Assembly (NCBI GenBank): GCA_030145205.1 | Contig: JAQYVZ010000003.1 | Coordinates: 102,927-166,926, forward strand | Source of the DNA: Desulfuromonadales bacterium | Lineage (GTDB): Bacteria > Desulfobacterota > Desulfuromonadia > Desulfuromonadales > BM103 | Direction of reading: 5' to 3' | DNA: 64,000 bases | The notes under the pieces: model-generated | Databases searched by the model: none | What the model was told of the DNA's origin: nothing | The model's input: the letters and a program-made list of their open reading frames with translations, nothing else | Position numbers and translations under genes: made by a program | Shown here: positions 61,681 through 64,000 of the stretch, piece by piece | How positions within the stretch are numbered: position 1 is the stretch's first letter | Layout: every line of letters starts with the position of its first letter

Positions 61681-62440
61681 GTTACCGCGCTTTTTTATGC
61701 CCCCAGGCGAGCTCGCGGCAGATGAAATTCTGATCACCGCGGAGGCTCTGCACCATCTCAACACCGTCCTGCGCCTGAAGGTCGGCGACCAGGCCATCCT
61801 GCTCGACGGGACAGGTGTCTGCTGTCGGGTGCGTTTGTCTGCCATCAGCCGTCATCTCGCCCAAGCCGAACCGCTGGCACGCTGGCAGGCCACGGAAACA
61901 GCCCTGCCGATTCGTCTGCAGCAAGCTCTGCCCAAAGGCGACAAATTTGACCTGGTCCTGCAGAAAGGGACTGAACTCGGCATCTCCTGCTTTGAACCGG
62001 TCGCCTGTCAACGCTCGGTTCCGCTGGCAAACCCGCAGCGCATGCAGAAGCGCAGCCAACGCTGGACACGGATCATCAGCGAAGCGGCCCGCCAGAGTCG
62101 TCGCTGCCTCCTGCCTGAGCTGGAGGCCGTACACCCACTGACAGAAGCGGTTCGGTTGGCGCCGGAGAATCTCCGCCTGGTGCTCTGGGAGCAGGGTGCC
62201 ACGCCGCTGGCGAACGCCCTGCCTGCACATCCCCCGGCCGGCATCACGCTGCTGGTCGGCCCCGAGGGGGGATTTGCCCCGGAAGAAGTTGATCTGGTCC
62301 AACAGGCCGGCTACCATCCGGTCCACCTCGGCCCTCGAATTTTACGGACGGAAACTGCAGGCTTGGCAGCGACTAGTATTTTGCAGTATCTTTACGGTGA
62401 TTTGCATCTTGCACCGAAGCCATGGGAGGAAATGTCATGA
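61673..62440 (+). CDS. rsmE: 16S rRNA m3U1498 methyltransferase
   Basis: 255 residues, SPOUT fold. PRFFMPPGELAADEILITAEALHHL opens it (PUA-like domain); LVLQKGTELGISCFEPV and GPEGGFAPEEVDLVQQAGYHPVHLGPRILRTETAGLAA are the knot motifs. Coupled to prmA at the start and to the zinc-ribbon gene at the end (ATGA). Confidence 0.96.
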   Translation: MAELPRFFMPPGELAADEILITAEALHHLNTVLRLKVGDQAILLDGTGVCCRVRLSAISRHLAQAEPLARWQATETALPIRLQQALPKGDKFDLVLQKGTELGISCFEPVACQRSVPLANPQRMQKRSQRWTRIISEAARQSRRCLLPELEAVHPLTEAVRLAPENLRLVLWEQGATPLANALPAHPPAGITLLVGPEGGFAPEEVDLVQQAGYHPVHLGPRILRTETAGLAATSILQYLYGDLHLAPKPWEEMS

Positions 62441-62826
62441 AGTGTCCGAAATGCGGCTATCACAGCTTTGACTACCTGGAAAACTGCAAAAAATGCGGCC
62501 AGGACCTGGGGGATCACAAAGCGAAATTCAATTTACGCGGGTTTTTCTCTCCCGACCAGCCTGCGGAAACGATGGAGAGCGCTGCTGAAGCTGAAGACAC
62601 GACGGCTGCTGCGACTGGTGAAGCCGGGGATGTCGACTTCGGTTTCGATTTCCTGGATGAGGATGAGCAGGCCGCTGATCAGCCGGCAGCTGCAACGGAC
62701 ATCGACCTCGGTTCGGAAGAAGACCTCAACCTCTCTCAGCCTTTCGGGATAGATGGCGAAACCGTTCCGGCTGAAGAAGCATCCGACAGCAAAAAGAAGG
62801 CCGAGGACGACGGCTTCGAGTTCTAG
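62437..62826 (+). CDS. Zinc-ribbon protein with acidic tail
   Basis: 129 residues from the ATG at 62437 (GGGAGGAAATGTC upstream), overlapping the rsmE stop by 4 bases. An N-terminal zinc ribbon CPKCGYHSFDYLENCKKCG (CxxC-13-CxxC) precedes a low-complexity acidic Ala/Asp/Glu-rich tail ending DDGFEF. Short conserved pieces (FGFDFLDEDEQ, DLNLSQPFG) suggest protein docking. No family function known. Likely co-translated with prmA-rsmE. Confidence 0.8.
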   Translation: MKCPKCGYHSFDYLENCKKCGQDLGDHKAKFNLRGFFSPDQPAETMESAAEAEDTTAAATGEAGDVDFGFDFLDEDEQAADQPAAATDIDLGSEEDLNLSQPFGIDGETVPAEEASDSKKKAEDDGFEF

Positions 62827-63011
62827 GCTGTTTTCCGGTCATCACCCGACGGGGTTGGAGCCAGGTCTTTTCGACTGAAGGCCTGATGCGGGAATCGCTG
62901 TCGCAGCTGAACGGACAGCTCCTTGTTCAGCACGCGCCTCTCGACTCTCACCCTTCCCCCAAGGTGCGACAACCCCGATTTTGATCAGAACCCGGTGTCG
63001 CCGGAGAGACC

Positions 63012-63653
63012 ATGCCTTATCCGATCCACCCAAAAGACACCAAGGCGCTTCTCCTGAATATTGCGGAGGACATGTTTCTTGCCAGAGGCTACGAACATGT
63101 CCGCGTCAGAGACATTACCGACTCGGCCCGAGTCAATGTCGCGGCCATCAACTACCACTTTCATAGCAAAGACAACCTCTACCGCGCGGTTCTGCGCCGA
63201 CTCTTCCGAGCCATTGCCCGGCGGCGCATCGCCTGCATTGATCGAGCTGTAGAGCACCAACCTGAGGCCCCTGATCTTGTTGCCATCATCGAAGCCTATG
63301 TCCGTAGTTTTTTCGATGATGTCTCCGTCTCCGCTGATCACAAACGTCACCTGGCGCTGGTCTACAGTGAAATGAGCCCCGACGCCATCGCACCCGACCT
63401 GGTGGTCTCGGAAATGGCCACCCCGATCAACACCCGGCTGCGCCAGGCGATTCTCCAGGCCTGCCCGCAGATCAGTGAAGAGCACGCAACTCTCTGTGCC
63501 AGCAGCATTACAGGGCAGGTGCTGCATTTTATTTTCATGCGGGATATCTTCCGCTCAATGATCGAATCCTCCTCCGATGAAGACCTGATCAACTTTATCA
63601 TTCGTCACATTACCGAGTTTTCTCTGCGCGGCATCGATTGTTCTTCGGTCTAA
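63012..63653 (+). CDS. TetR-family transcriptional regulator (CerR/DUF1956-like C-terminus)
   Basis: 213 residues. HTH: AEDMFLARGYEHVRVRDITDSARVNVAAINYHFHSKDNLYRAVLRRLF (residues about 18-65), the AAINYHFxSKxxLY form found with DUF1956-type ligand domains. The C-terminal helical domain (90-205) has few charged pockets. GGAGAG precedes the ATG. Such regulators often control efflux operons, but the next gene lies outside the window. Confidence 0.9.
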   Translation: MPYPIHPKDTKALLLNIAEDMFLARGYEHVRVRDITDSARVNVAAINYHFHSKDNLYRAVLRRLFRAIARRRIACIDRAVEHQPEAPDLVAIIEAYVRSFFDDVSVSADHKRHLALVYSEMSPDAIAPDLVVSEMATPINTRLRQAILQACPQISEEHATLCASSITGQVLHFIFMRDIFRSMIESSSDEDLINFIIRHITEFSLRGIDCSSV

Positions 63654-64000
63654 ACCGCCGATTGGCCCTTTTCCCCCGATTTCACGACCAAATAAGCCGC
63701 ATTGTGCCATTTTCTCCCCGCACCGCATATTTTTTTATACTTTTCCGATAACTGTTGTGATTCCATATGGTTGTGGAGGCAATGTAGGCCTATTCCTATC
63801 AAACAGGACAAAACCGTATATTTCACACATACACCCTTATTTGTATGAGTGTTCCCTGTGATTCCGGCTAGTTAACACGATACCCCCACAAACAATGCAC
63901 CTTTTACGCCCCGCACCGTATAACTTGCGTATACGTTTTCGCTTCACCTGCCGACACGCCAGGGTCGGACCGAGCCTCTCTCATTTTTTTGTTTGCCTAT
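63654..64000. other. A+T-rich intergenic region at window end
   Basis: No gene seen. Repeats of ACCGTATA occur at 63813-63822 and 63915-63922, and ACCGCATA at 63721-63728. The last copy is part of CGTATA-acttgcg-TATACG (63917-63935), an inverted repeat that could be an operator or promoter part for a gene to the right. Confidence 0.45.

Noticed and set aside
62850..63005. tRNA-like 3' end on the minus strand (CTCCAACCCCGTCGGGT)
   Set aside because: No T-arm stem, no anticodon arm and no acceptor pairing could be built.
1..64000. CRISPR array, insertion sequence, prophage or rRNA
   Set aside because: No regularly spaced repeats, transposase, integrase or phage structural genes, and no rRNA sequence were seen on either strand.

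Overview
The window looks like chromosome from a Desulfuromonadales/Geobacterales-type bacterium (an anaerobic, metal- and selenium-respiring deltaproteobacterial lineage). The grounds are the density of multiheme c-type cytochromes (genes with 8 visible, 12, 9, 5, 4 and 3 CxxCH motifs), a porin-cytochrome pair, an ext-type selenite/tellurite reduction cluster, a two-gene acetate-type Na+ symporter, a SAM-I riboswitch on metX, and a full type II secretion operon. Coding density is high, gene overlaps of the ATGA type are common, and I see no transposase, phage gene or CRISPR array.

Layout. 1-2719: end of a porin-cytochrome electron conduit (multiheme cytochrome plus outer-membrane beta-barrel that itself carries one CxxCH). 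2814-4147: SAM-I riboswitch, terminator and metX. 4271-4930: tiny ORF, small proteins. 4927-10747 (minus): mnmH (tRNA selenouridine synthase), CBS protein, macrodomain protein, small membrane protein, Na+/solute symporter and its small subunit, a Cys-rich mini-protein. 11134-15017: small membrane proteins, a ferritin-like protein, two paralogous 43/48-residue single-TM proteins found by hand, two lipoproteins. 15084-25997 (minus): the ext cluster, read as extH-extI-extJ-extK, a strong terminator, a new promoter, then extM-N-O-P-Q-S. 26509-27105: TetR regulator upstream of it. 27398-42668: exeA, gspB, gspC-N and a DUF3187 gene. 42765-47304 (minus): tRNA-Ala(CGC), a histidine kinase, a DksA-type protein, moaC, radA. 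47497-52485: symporter, an ArsR-controlled thiol-redox/permease operon, a triheme cytochrome. 52588-64000: pilT, a tRNA-thiolation-type enzyme, a repeat-bearing gap, an HtrA protease with a two-component system, a PPDK/PEPS regulator, prmA-rsmE-zinc ribbon, and a second TetR regulator.

The most interesting item is extK. Its reading frame is interrupted by a single TGA (20905-20907), continues in frame for another 124 codons, and the TGA sits inside a 9-bp perfect stem with a short upper stem-loop, the usual architecture of a bacterial SECIS element. I read extK as one selenocysteine-containing pentaheme cytochrome of 447 residues inside a selenium-oxyanion reduction operon. The same operon has a well-formed sigma-54 (-24/-12) promoter upstream of extH, and ExtH and ExtJ both end in a C-terminal Gly-Cys. 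The Rieske/cytochrome b subunits (ExtO, ExtP, ExtQ) plus 12-, 9- and 4-heme cytochromes would carry electrons from the quinol pool to the periplasm, and the porin ExtI with the four-rhodanese lipoprotein ExtH would handle substrate at the outer membrane. The ext names are assigned by gene order and domain content from memory of Geobacter, not by a search.
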